DNA from: Siphlonurus alternatus
Lineage: Eukaryota; Arthropoda; Insecta; Ephemeroptera; Siphlonuridae
DNA length: 64,000 nucleotides
Direction: 5' to 3'
Assembly: GCA_949825025.1 (NCBI GenBank)
Contig: OX463782.1
Span: forward strand, 32,831,351-32,895,350
The notes below the pieces were generated by a model that saw nothing but the letters and a program-made list of their open reading frames with translations, was not told the origin of the DNA and made no database searches. Shown piece by piece: positions 50,071 through 63,492 of the stretch. Numbering within the stretch: position 1 is the stretch's first letter; every line of letters begins with the position of its first letter. The position numbers and the translations under genes are program-made.

Positions 50071-50596
50071 AAAAAATCTAATGTGCAGTTATAATTTATA
50101 ATAATAAATAAGTTACCGTAAGGACATTAATTAAGCTATTAATGAGACAACCTTAATTAATACAGTGAAAAAGTTAAGGAAATTAGGGAATAGTTTAAAA
50201 TTTGACATTTGCATATGCAGGCATGATAAAAGACACAAAAAGAGAGAGTATTGTTATTTTTGTAGCCTGCACATAATTATTGTAAAAATATGCTATCAAG
50301 CATGTCATTACCATATTTATTTTTACAAAAAAACAACAACAAAAGAAAATATTATAATGAAGCAAAAAATGAATATCTTTTGGCTTTATTCCAAAACATT
50401 TTTGTGGGTAATGTGCTTGTATTTTGCTGTGCTCCTGTTCAGTCAACAACATAAAGTGAAAAGTTTATTTTCTCTAAATTGAATTTAGATTAAATTGGAT
50501 ACAAAAAATTAAATATTTAATTTTTAATTCTCAACTTAAACTGAAATATATACACAGCAAGTGAATTTTAAAAGTATATTATACTTGAAGAATAAA
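50071..50596. other. AT-rich noncoding DNA
   Basis: Short frames on both strands cross this region without recognisable motifs. Nothing else is seen. Confidence 0.5.
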
Positions 50597-51265
50597 TTTA
50601 AAGTAGAGTGAGCGATTTCATTTTTTTGAATATTTTATTTTCTAAAAATAGTTTAACTCGCCCTCTATTGAGAAATGAAAACCAAAAAATTCCATCTCAA
50701 ATAGCTTCACCACAAAAAAATCCCAAAATTGGTGTTTCGGAGACCTTTATAACATGCATCCTTATGGAACAGAAAATAGCTTTTTACTCCAACTTCGTCT
50801 GAACTATGGTACCAATTAAAAAATATGTACGTAATCTATGATGAATTCTTTAATGAACTTTCAAATAAATTTTTTTTTACGGAGCCGTTTTTCCGGAAAA
50901 AAATATTGAAAATCCTTATGGGAATTAATTATATATAACCCGCAAAAATTTCAATATTTTTTTTCGGAAAAACGGCTCCGTAAAAAAAAATTTATTTGAA
51001 AGTTCATTAAAGAATTCATCATATAAGAATACGTACGTATTTTTTAATTGGTACCATAGTTCAGACAAAGTTGGAGTAAAAAGCTGTTTTCTGTTCCATA
51101 AGGATGCATGTTAAAAGGCCTCCGAAACACCAACTTTGGGAATTTTTTGTGGTGAAGCTATTTGAGATGGAATTTTTTGGTTTTTATTTCTCAATAGAAC
51201 GCAGGTTAAACTATTTTTAGAAAATAAAATATTCCAAAAAATGAAATCGCTCACTCTACTTTAAA
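50597..51265. mobile_element. 669 bp palindromic element
   Basis: Begins TTTAAAGTAGAGTGAGCG and ends with its mirror. The arms of about 320 bp are nearly identical and meet at a 30-bp AT-rich centre near 50930, flanked by ACGGAGCCGTTTTTCCGG and its mirror. A terminal fragment of the same family is at 59823-59862. No ORF of its own. Confidence 0.88.
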
Positions 51266-52180
51266 GTGGGGGCATCAGCAAATTAAATTAATTTTATTAT
51301 TATTATTATTATTCATTAATTATAGAATACATAGTACAGTTTTAGATAGTTACAGTTACTTAAAATTTGTGTATATTATACCAAAAAGAGTAAAAAGGAG
51401 GGACAGGGGACTATATTGAGCTCTGAATAATCAATATACATTTTTTAAACATTTTTGTACAAAATTTCTGAATTTTTTCCTCGTCACGACTCTGAAATAA
51501 CGAAAATTTTAAAATTATGATTTTTTTTAATATAATTCGAGCTAACGAACGTTGCTGCTCTCAACCGTCAAATTTAATCTATATCCACAACGACGTTATT
51601 ATCATATAATGAGGAAGAGGAGGGATTGAATGCCGTTGTCTGGGTAACAGCCAGGGGGTGGTGGGTGAATGCTGCAACGTACGCTGGTCTTGTTATTATA
51701 GCAAAGTTGAAGAGCCCCAATTAATTAAAGTGCAAGCCTCTGCTTCAATCAAAGGGAATTTGTTATGAAAAAATATTGACATAGAGCAGAGCTGTAGGCT
51801 AATTAACTTAAATAAGCTATATAATTATATCTATGTTAATTAAGGTAAGTATTTGCGAGGAAGATATGCAGACAACTTTGTATCGAATGAACGCTGTATG
51901 TTGTAATTATTGATTCGCGCATTATGTATTTGCAGACTAAATATTTAATTGGCAACAATTAGTTAAAAATTACTTACAACAAAAATCAGCAAGCAAAAGG
52001 GACATCGAAGGACTTTAATTTTTTGTTATTTTATATTTTCGGGTGTTGTATATCATTGTTATTTTTATTATATATAATAATTAATCTGTATCATGTACAT
52101 GGTTTTAAATGTTATTATATATAATTTCTTAATTTGTATACAATACATACTGTATTATTATGTAGAATCTATTAGGGAAT
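51266..52180. other. Noncoding DNA with one GC-richer patch
   Basis: AT-rich except for about 51550-51720. No gene is supported. A short (ATT)n lies at 51295-51313. Confidence 0.5.
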
Positions 52181-52293
52181 CCAGGCGCGGATCCAGAAAA
52201 AAATTTCGGGAGGAGCCAATGCCTATATTGCCCATGTTAAATTCAAAATTTCGGGGGGACTGCTGCCCCCCCCCCCCCGGATTCGCGCCTGGT
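52181..52293. mobile_element. 113 bp MITE with an 8-bp target duplication
   Basis: Inverted ends CCAGGCGCGGATCC and GGATTCGCGCCTGG, flanked by a perfect 8-bp duplication TAGGGAAT (52173-52180 and 52294-52301). It has an internal G-rich stretch and a run of 14 C. An 8-bp duplication points to hAT- or P-type transposition. The CAGGCGCGGATCCAG terminus is familiar from repeats in many animal genomes. Confidence 0.85.
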
Positions 52294-52385
52294 AGGGAAT
52301 ACAATCCTGTATATTAATTACATAATTGTTCTCAGTTCTCATATATTACAGTAATAATTAAAAATAAATTATAATAATATAATAT

Positions 52386-52533
<148 letters not shown>

Positions 52534-52697
52534 GGCCCTATATATCTTTCATGGAAAATTAGAATATAAATTTTATAAAGCTACAAAAATAAATTTTTGT
52601 TCAATTTGAATATTATTCAGATATGCAAACGCTGTCAGATCATACACAGATGCATACTGATTGAGCAATCATTTTATTCTTCAAAACTGCAATTTAT

Positions 52698-52702
52698 AAA
52701 AA
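52698..52702 (-). terminator. RNA polymerase III terminator of tRNA-Gly
   Basis: On the minus strand TTTTT begins 3 nt after the tRNA 3' end, the usual Pol III stop. Confidence 0.8.
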
Positions 52703-52704
52703 GT

Positions 52705-52775
52705 GCGATGGCCGGGAATCGAACCCGGATCAACTGCTTGGAAGGCAACTATGCTCACCATTACACCACCATCGC
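52705..52775 (-). tRNA. tRNA-Gly(UCC)
   Basis: The 71 nt fold as a cloverleaf. Acceptor GCGATGG pairs with CCATCGC. The A box is TGGTGTAATGG and the B box is GGTTCGATTCC. The anticodon stem GTTGC/GCAGT closes a CTTCCAA loop with anticodon TCC. The T-stem CCGGG/CCCGG is perfect. The encoded sequence lacks CCA, as expected in a eukaryote. All stems are intact, so it should be a working gene rather than a SINE relic. It decodes GGA, and GGG by wobble. Confidence 0.95.
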
Positions 52776-52931
52776 AACATACGAGCAGAAGGAAAAACTG
52801 TAAACTTAATCCTCTGCATCTGTTACGAATCGCTGGTTGGCTGTTTCTCCGCAGCGTTTTAGCCAATGCCACGACAGCGCGCAAGATTTTCAAACTGATT
52901 TTAGTGCATAACCCCACAAGAGCAATTTTTT

Positions 52932-53188
52932 TTTAAAGATAAATTAAAGGCATATATAAAAACATTAAATGAAATTTCATGGATCTTATGAAGAGTGTAT
53001 ATTTATTAAAATCTGCATTTTTACTTCCTCTAATGATAATGTTAATATAATTATATAATATATATTTTATTATTTATAGTTAATTATTTATTCTCATTTT
53101 TAGCTACTAGAACTCGTCGGAACTATATAATATATAATATTCTGCATCATGTCTCTATATATATATGTATATATATATATATATATTA

Positions 53189-53229
<41 letters not shown>

Positions 53230-54421
53230 TGTATATATATATATATACATTATTTATGACAATGTGCAATTTTTTTGTTGTACCAATGTTATGTTGTTTT
53301 TGTTGTTTTTTTTGTTGTGTGATATAGTGAGACTTGACGATCTTTAACTTTTACTGTGATTATGTATCTGACGTGTTTATATTGTTGTACAATCGCGCGA
53401 AAAGCAATAAATAATTATGAAATTATGTTAGCTTTTTTTCTTTAATTATTTTCAATTACTGCATATGTGCATATGTCACTAAAGACTTTTTTAACAATAA
53501 ATTACAATATAATTAAGAAAAGAGAAAGTATATTTTAGTGTAATAAAAAGTATATACCATATATATACAGTAACAGAGTATAATTATGTATAATATATAT
53601 GTACTTCAATCATATTATAATAATAATATTAATATACAGAGATCGACCCTACAATAAATATATAAACTAGAGCTAGAGAACATAAATCTTTAAGTAAAAT
53701 TTATAATTATACGTACAATGCGCGCACTTTTTGACCCCTTTTTTTGGGGGGGGGGGGTTTAAAATATGCAGCATTTAATTTAACAATTTAACTGTATCCT
53801 AGCTCCATTATAAACATAATAAAATATATATAATTCATATTTAAATAATAAAAACCATGAGGCGGAACACCGAGTGAATATTTTAAATATTAAATTTGCA
53901 TATTTTTGTTCCATCTGTATCAATAAAAAATTATTTGAATAAATTCCTGTTCTAACCAGATGATAGAAGCACAATATTTATAATTTCCGTTCAACAATCC
54001 AGCAAGCAAAGTTTTTTTATCCTTCACAATAATAAAATTATATCACTGTATAATATAATATGCAGATTCAAATTTCTAATATATTTTCTACTTTATTTTA
54101 AATTAGTCTAATAAAATCCAATAGTGGCTTTTTATACAGTGGAAAAAATTAAATATATTAACATAATATTAAAATACCACAGGCAACGACACTTATTTAA
54201 TATTCGATATAATTTTAAAGTTAAAACCTAAGAACTTTTTACGTACTATATTACAATATAAATATACAATTTACTCTACATAATTTAAATAATGGTCTCG
54301 ATCTCTAGCTCCCTGATATCATATCTTACAATATAATTTATAATATCTATTGTTGTGCATATTATTCTTTATATAAATTTGATACAAGAGTATAATATAG
54401 CAATGCAATTAACTACTATAC
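52932..54421. other. AT-rich noncoding DNA
   Basis: Apart from the AT repeat and a G-tract at 53746-53757, no structure or gene is supported. Confidence 0.55.
53155..53251. repeat. Imperfect AT repeat
   Basis: TA/AT dinucleotides with ATG and ATT interruptions. Reading frames through it are artefacts. Confidence 0.85.
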
Positions 54422-54751
54422 ACGAGCGTGGTTAGTACTTGGATGGGTGACCGTTTCAAGTAAAAAATACGCTGCTCCCTCCCTGGGGTAAATTCGTCTC
54501 GCTTTCCACCCAGTGCAGTGATGCACTTGTGTGTGGTTCCCCAGGCTTTGGACATCGCTTTGGTCCATTAAGAAAAAGTAGAGGTGTCCGTCCTGACTGA
54601 GGTTTTCCACGGTTCCCTCAGTCTCACCTCAGCGAATGCTGGGACGCGTAAGCATGCAGGCCGTGGCCACTATCCGTTCCCTACCTTATCCCTACCCAGT
54701 ACCCCGCCGTGAGCTGTAAGCTCTTAGGGGTGTATCCTTGTAAAAAAAAAA
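54422..54751 (+). mobile_element. SINE with a 5S rRNA-derived head, copy A
   Basis: The 5' end carries GGTTAGTACTTGGATGGGTG followed by ACCG (54430-54453), which is the internal promoter (box C) region of 5S rRNA. A body of about 270 bp without 5S similarity follows, containing CCTCAGTCTCACCTCAGCGA and a CCCTACCTTATCCCTACCCAG block, then ends in an A-tail after TGTATCCTTGT. This head-body-tail plan defines the SINE3 class. The upstream half of 5S is missing, so this copy is 5'-incomplete or the family uses only the box C part. Confidence 0.8.
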
Positions 54752-57985
<3,234 letters not shown>

Positions 57986-58237
57986 GACTGCCATCTAGTG
58001 GCAATTTTTAACAAACAAAAATCTGCACTGCGTTTCACTGCCATCTTCAGGCTAAAACTTGTATCAAATATTAACCTAATTTTCTATTCGGGATGTGCGA
58101 TTCACAGCTGTTCAATATTTGCAAACACAATTTTATTACAAATTTAATAATTCTCTGTGAGAAACCCTATAAAAAGAGATTATTTTATCTAATGTCAATA
58201 CATAAACAGTTATAAAATCTATTGAGAAAGGCCAGAA
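57986..58237 (+). promoter_or_regulatory. Candidate promoter and 5' UTR of the phosphatase gene
   Basis: ACTGCCATCTAGTGGCA at 57988-58004 matches a CCATCTAGTGGC box with CTCF-like character that I associate with insect gene starts, and CACTGCCATCTTCAGG follows at 58037-58050. It lies 230-250 bp upstream of the phosphatase ATG, in the right place for a core promoter. No TATA box is evident close to the ATG. Confidence 0.35.
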
Positions 58238-58501
58238 ATGGCTGTAGGATGTTGTGCTCAGCGAATTTTGAATCCCCGATCGCTGGGACGAAGTTCTGTG
58301 TATAAAGTGGGTGCTAGTTATAATATAAATACCGAAAGTTGTACCCTTTATAAACAGTACTCTACAAGATCAAATTGTTATCTACGAAATGTTACCTCCA
58401 TCTTCAACCAGAGATCTTCTAATTTTCATTCACTACCAAGCAATAGACATTTCTTCACTACAGGCAAACTTCTAGCATATCCAAGGCTGTCTCCACAAGA
58501 G
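58238..58501 (+). CDS. Pyruvate dehydrogenase phosphatase (PDP), exon 1, mitochondrial presequence
   Basis: The ATG is in a good context (AGAAATGG). The 88 codons encode an N-terminus rich in Arg, Ser, Asn and Tyr with almost no acidic residues (MAVGCCAQRILNPRSLG...), as expected for a mitochondrial targeting peptide. The last residues, YPRLSPQE, join in phase 0 to VTTLLRANEY of exon 2, reproducing the L(T/S)P-(Q/E)V...LRANEY segment at the start of the mature PDP catalytic subunit. The donor is GAG|GTAAAT. PDP dephosphorylates and reactivates the E1 alpha subunit of the pyruvate dehydrogenase complex in the mitochondrial matrix. Confidence 0.88.
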
Positions 58502-58609
58502 GTAAATTTGCAAAAACGAAAAGTTCATATGTCTCAAACCCAAGTTTAACATACAGTTAGTTTGTGACACAATATTAGGGCAGCTGTCGCTTTCCAGGAC
58601 TCTGTGGAA

Positions 58610-59110
58610 GCGAGCGTATTTCGCGCCCAACATTCATAGGGGGTGCCAACTGCAAGATATTTTAGTTGCCAAATCTAGGCTAGGAAATTGGAATGCATAC
58701 CAAGTTTCGCGCCTACCACAGTACAATGTACTGTAGCGCCCACATTTTGAAGAGACGGCTGCCAAGAAAGCGCAGAGTGAAAAATCCGTCTATTGAGGGA
58801 TTCGATCCGGCGTACTCATGAACGGAAAGCAGCAGTCATAACCACTATGCCATCCCCAATGAACATAGATGTTTGTAAAGAACAGATATATAAACTATCA
58901 GGCACTGAAATTTTCCACCAATCATATCACAAATTTCAATGACGTCATAAATTTTCGACCAATCGTAGACTTGGATGAGACGGTGGGGTGGGAACCTTTG
59001 GTGTGATATTCGCGCGAAGATTGGTGCGCGAAATTGCGCGCATATGCGCTCTGCGCGCAAATGCGGGAATATTCGCTATAGATACTTTCAAGATGGCGTA
59101 CGCCCGCATT
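58610..59110. promoter_or_regulatory. Promoter-like cluster: E2F-type, CCAAT and CRE motifs
   Basis: TTTCGCGCC occurs near 58619 and 58704. CCAAT (58918-58922), TGACGTCA (58940-58947) and CCAAT (58959-58963) form a compact NF-Y/CREB-like composite. A CG-rich stretch of GCGCG repeats follows, and CAAGATGGCG (a YY1/Pho-like core) lies near 59090. It could be an alternative promoter for PDP or for an unseen minus-strand transcript. It is built on motifs only. Confidence 0.35.
58790..58857 (-). repeat. tRNA-like sequence (SINE head or tRNA pseudogene)
   Basis: On the minus strand GGGGATGGCATAGTGG includes a perfect A box (TGGCATAGTGG), and GGATCGAATCC is a near-perfect B box at the right distance. 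The acceptor stem does not close and the T-stem is mispaired, so it is not a functional tRNA. The arrangement fits a tRNA-derived SINE head. Confidence 0.5.
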
Positions 59111-59322
59111 TAAAATCATATGACACACCATTAATGTTTCAAAATTTGAACTATAAACTATAATAATATACTAATAATCATATTATAATATAAGTTAATT
59201 GTATAACTGTATTCTTATTTTAATATTGATAATGTTATAATATGTTTTTGTTTGTAAGTACTTGAAGTACTATAACAATCATATTTTATTCTTTAATTAG
59301 GTCTCATTATTATATTTTATAA

Positions 59323-59553
59323 TTTTTTTTTTTTTTTTACAAGGATACACCTCTAAGAGCTTACAGCTCGCGGCGCGGGGTACTGGGTAGGGATAAGGTA
59401 GGGAACGGATAGTAGCCACGGCCTGCATGCTTACGCGTCCCAGCATTTGCTGAGGTGAGACTAAGGGAACCGTGGAAAACCTCAGTCAGGACGGACACCT
59501 CTACTTTTTCTCAATATGGCCCGGCCAAAGCAATGTCCAAAGCCTGGGGAACC
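59323..59553 (-). mobile_element. 5S-type SINE, copy B, 5'-truncated
   Basis: The reverse complement matches the body of copy A from the CCCCAGGCTTTGGACAT block through the CCCTACCTTATCCCTACCC block to the A-tail (T-tract at 59323-59338). The 5S-derived head is missing, so it is 5'-truncated. Confidence 0.85.
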
Positions 59554-59822
59554 TATAGAATAATCTATTCTGTACATTAACTGTCATATATGTCTTTGTG
59601 TTGAATAAATAATTTAATAATAATATATATTCACGAATATGCGGGGACTATTATAACATCACTGGTGGGAACACCGCAAAATCAGCTGACTTAAAATTAA
59701 AACCTCTATAGCGACTTCACTGCCGCCACATATGTAATAATTTTTTAACATTTATTGATATATTATCTCTTAAGTATTATTTATTCAGAAGAAACCGGAA
59801 AGCGAAACGTGGAAGGGGGACT

Positions 59823-59862
59823 CTTTAAAGTAGATCGAGTGAGCGATTTCATTTTTTGGAAG
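59823..59862. repeat. Terminal fragment of the 50.6 kb palindromic element
   Basis: CTTTAAAGTAG followed by GAGTGAGCGATTTCATTTTT repeats the first 30 bp or so of the element at 50597-51265, with a small insertion. Confidence 0.7.
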
Positions 59863-59898
59863 GTCGGCGCTATTCGTGAATAACGTAGCTAGTGGATT

Positions 59899-59976
59899 AT
59901 TATTTACACCGCAGCGGTGCGGCTAGCGGCTCCAGTGCATGTGGAGTCGCTATTCGCACCGCCGCTGTGCAAATAA
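59899..59976. repeat. CG-rich inverted repeat
   Basis: TTATTTACACCGCAGCGGTG faces the mirror of TTATTTGCACAGCGGCGGTG across about 33 bp. GCGCTATTCG motifs lie on both sides (59868 and 59991), suggesting a small CG-rich fold-back. Confidence 0.6.
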
Positions 59977-60572
59977 AAGTTACCATGAGCGCTATTCGCA
60001 TCAGGTCTTTTTAATCGGAAGAAACCGGGAAGTGAAATAAATGAAAGAGGCCGGGACATTGTAATCAGAAGAAACCGGAAAGCGAAAACAAGAAAGGGGG
60101 GCTAGCTCTTTAATCGGAAGAAACCGGAAAGCGAAACATGAAAGGTCGCGGGGGACTTTTTAATCAGAAGAAACCGGAAAGCGAAAATATGAATGGCGGG
60201 GGCCTTTTTAAACGGAAGAAACCGGAAAGCGAAACGTGATTTATAATGATTATATATATCGAAAATATGAATGGCGGGGGGCCGAGGGGCTTTTTTAATC
60301 GGAAGAAACCGGAAAGCGAAACGTAGTTTATTATAATGATTATATAATATAGATCCCTGACTCCACGGCACAGTAGAGGGCACAGTTAGGTACCAAGTTC
60401 AATCTTGTGTTCTATTAACATTGTAATTTGAACTGAGCGTAGCCGGTGCTCGCGGCCGGCTGTGCGCGACAACTTAATTAAAGGAAACATATGTGGTTGT
60501 GTTGCGGCCGCACGCTGTCCCAAGGCACAGCCACGCCCTGAGGGTACACACGCGCCGTCTGTTGCCTTGTTA

Positions 60573-60782
60573 AGGTGGATTTTCATGGGCGGCAACGGCG
60601 ACGCGGCGCGATTTTAACTTAAAAGCTGTGAAATCCTATGCGGCGGCGAATTCGCAGGTAATCGCGTTAATTACGATGCTCTTTTTCTTTTAATCGCCCA
60701 ATATGGCCGCCAATGGATGTTACAGCAAGTGCGCATTATTCGCGTCGCGTCGCATGGTAAAAATCGCCATGTGACTCCACCT
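60573..60782. mobile_element. CG-rich MITE flanked by TTAA
   Basis: GGTGGATTTTCATGGGCGG at the left is mirrored by AGGTGGAGTCACATGGCGAT at the right; TTAA lies on both sides (60570-60573 and 60783-60786). The arms include GCGACGCGGCGCG-like blocks. It is inserted within the repeat-array region and separates the last two array copies from the rest. Confidence 0.65.
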
Positions 60783-61493
60783 TTAATTGTGTGTGAAAGG
60801 AGGCTTTTTAATCGGATGAAACCGGGAAACCGAAAAGCAAAAGGGGGCTTATCAGAAGAAACCTGGTAGCGGACAGTGTGATTTAATTTCAATGTGCAAT
60901 AAAGTTTGAAGTGAATAAAAAAATACATAACGTTCATCTTTTATACCTTGAAATGTCAAAAAGTTGAGTGGAAGGTCGAAGAACGTCAACGGCGGCCGGC
61001 GAGAGTTCAAAAATATTTGAATTTACCGCTCGCACAACAATCAAAACAATCGGTTGCCATGGAGCCGAGGATCAACAGCAGAGAGTTTATCCGCAACAAT
61101 ATACTCAAACGATACCGATAAAACCATAAAAAAAAATAATTTACATGAATTCAAGCCCAGGATTTGAATTTCCTGCCTCCCGCGTTCACTTCCGGTCTTT
61201 TATTTGGTCAGAATCAAGTTCCTAGGTTAATTTTACGTAGGGTCTGTCACTTAATCATTCCAGTCTCAGCCTCTCAGCACGTTATATAAATTTACACATT
61301 CCTTTTTTATTATAAAAACATAAATAAAATCACGGCAATTAATTATATTGACAATAAAATCAACTGGTCAATTGGCCCCCCTGCTCAAGTTTTGGTCCAC
61401 CGTGGCGGCGATCATGCAGTTGCAGTTTTCCAAAACACATATGGCTCTAAATAGTACATAATAGGCGTAACGCGCGCGCGGGCTGAAACCCGC

Positions 61494-61671
61494 TTTTTTT
61501 TTTTTTTTGCAAAAGCCTACAGTTTGCGGTGGGGTGCGGGGTAATGAGTACAGATAAGGTAGGGTAAGGATTCATGGTGCAAATGCCACGGCCTGTCGAT
61601 CACTCGTGTAGCGGCGCATCCATCCCAGCAATCGCTGAGGTTATACTGAGGGAACCGTGGGAAACCTCGCG
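61494..61671 (-). mobile_element. 5S-type SINE, copy C, diverged and 5'-truncated
   Basis: The reverse complement retains the tail block (ACCCTACCTTATC-like), GGCCGTGGCA and CCTCAGTATAACCTCAGCGA, with a T-tract at 61494-61508 as the A-tail. It is more diverged than copy B. Confidence 0.7.
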
Positions 61672-61761
61672 CGATCAGTTAAAACTATATTAATTTTTAA
61701 ACAAAATTGTATGGATATTTAATACACATGCAGATATAATAATTTTACTGTCATGTAAAAG

Positions 61762-61787
61762 ATAATAATAATAATAATAATAATAAG
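61762..61787. repeat. (ATA)n microsatellite
   Basis: Eight or nine trinucleotide copies. Confidence 0.85.
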
Positions 61788-63286
61788 GATTAATAAAATA
61801 CATTATGATAATATTTAATATATTATTATTATATATTTATATTTTATGATATATTATTATCTTTGATAAAAAATTTTAAGTCTGGATATATATTTATTAT
61901 AACTTTTTTATATGCATTAATTGCAGGTGTTAAATTAATTTTTGAGCAATAATTTATAATTGTAATCAACACATTTTTAAATCCTACTGTAATAAAAGTC
62001 TTAATTAAATGAAAATCAAATCGAAAAATATTTTTGCATGTGATAATTAATTTAAATTATTTAAATTTTTATAATATATTTGTTGCGCAGTTATGCCAGT
62101 TATATTATTGAATTTAATTTTTAAAGCACTTTTCATGAGTAAAAACTCCTTTAACGACTTTATTTTGCTTTATTGCTTGCAGAATATCGAAATTTAGGGT
62201 TCTTTTAATGCAGTTTAAATTTTCCCGCAAATAAGAAAATGCGCGCACTTTCCAATGTGCGCGCGCGCATTATCTAGAAAATGAGCTAAAGTAAAAGTGC
62301 GCGTGCGATTTTACAACACTAGCGTCGTTGAGGGCGTATGCATACAAAAAAAAATCAGGTGTAAATTTTGTAAACCCAATCAATATTATACCACGGGTAA
62401 GTTTCTTTAGCTTAATAATAAGTTTATATTAGAGACTGTATTGTTAATTATTTTTAATATACCGTAAAAAAGCAGATCAAACTGCTGGAAGCCTCCAGAA
62501 GAAACTAGAGAAAAAAATAATAGTAGCACTTTTTTCCTGCAGTTGGTACTTCAAAACACAGCAGCGCCACCAAGTGAGAACTTTGCTTTGTTCGAAAATG
62601 GAGACGGGTAGCGATCTTAAAAAATACACATTTGAATGCAATACACTGAAGTTTTTATGACATTACCTTATTTGTCGTACCGTAAATAAGTGGAAATTAA
62701 CATAATCTTCACAATAAATAAAAGGTCAACACTATTTCAAAGGCGAAACACGGCAAATGTGAGTGTAAAACTTGCCCCCACGACGCCCCTATAATATCCC
62801 AGGATCGTCATATTTAAACATTTTATTTTGTTTTTTTGAAGTATCAAATTTATATTTCTCCTACGAAACAGTCTCAATTACATTACAAGGAACAGGTTTA
62901 TAATTTCATAATCGTTGTACGACGAATATTGAAGCGTCCTCCTTTGTGACAGTTACCCCAATATTATATGAATGCCACAGAAAAAATAAAGATAATTTTG
63001 ATTTTTCTACGGAGCGCCGTAAAACGCGCGCTACAGCAAATCATGATCGAGGTTCTACGGTGTGTTGCGGCATCATCAACAACTTTTCTGCTGCGTTTTG
63101 CGGCATGTTTCTATAGTAATTTTTAACTATGGTAAAACACCTTTACATAACGTATGACATGAAAGCTGCAGTGCCCCCCTTCCCCCTGAAATAAATTTCT
63201 GGATTTCTCTCTTGAACCTAGAACCTAGTATGACTTCTATTGATTGCGTCAATTAAAATTTTAAAATTAATAATTTGTTGTTTCAG

Positions 63287-63428
63287 GTCACCACTCTTCT
63301 GCGAGCAAATGAATACACACAAGAGTTTCCTACGTCGTCGTCCATTAAATCCTACGACTCCAATCAGCTGCAGTCCAACAATCCGATAGAGGACACAAGG
63401 TGTGAAGCACGTTGTCTTCTGACCACAG
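63287..63428 (+). CDS. PDP, exon 2 (residues 89-136)
   Basis: The acceptor TTTCAG precedes GTCACC, and the exon ends ACA G before GTAAAC, with the split Gly codon completed at 63493. It encodes VTTLLRANEYTQEF followed by YDSNQLQSNNPIEDTRCEA. The SNQLxxNxPIEDxR segment is diagnostic of PDP catalytic subunits, and PIED corresponds to PP2C motif 1, in which the acidic pair helps bind Mg2+/Mn2+. Confidence 0.9.
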
Positions 63429-63492
63429 GTAAACTGGGAAACTTGAATCTCCATGAAACTGTAATATAATATTATTGTAATTTATTTTACAG

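Larger units (their letters stand above)
59784..60874. repeat. Array of a 49-50 bp unit with a GGAAGAAACCGGAAAGCGAA core
   Basis: Core copies begin at 59784, 60014, 60063, 60113, 60163, 60212, 60298, 60811 and 60851. Five consecutive copies from 60014 to 60212 are spaced 49-50 bp apart; the intervening 25 bp are a diverged AAGGGGG/GGCCTTTTTAATC-like spacer, so it is a decayed tandem array. Each core contains GGAA (ETS-type) and GAAANNGAAA (IRF-type) sequences. Minus-strand FAFRFLP repeats read from it are artefacts. Confidence 0.8.
58502..63286 (+). other. PDP intron 1 (4.8 kb), phase 0
   Basis: GT donor at 58502 and TTTCAG acceptor ending at 63286. It contains a tRNA-like sequence, a promoter-like cluster at 58600-59110, two 5S-SINE copies, a 49-50 bp repeat array, two inverted repeats and CG-rich patches near 60430-60760, 61000-61130 and 62230-62340. 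It is more CG-rich than the rest of the window. Confidence 0.85.

Noticed and set aside
60014..60320. Regularly spaced repeats resembling a CRISPR array, and the FAFRFLP-repeat ORF across them
   Set aside because: The genome is eukaryotic, the spacers are related to each other, and no cas-like genes exist. It is a decayed tandem repeat and the ORF is its shadow.
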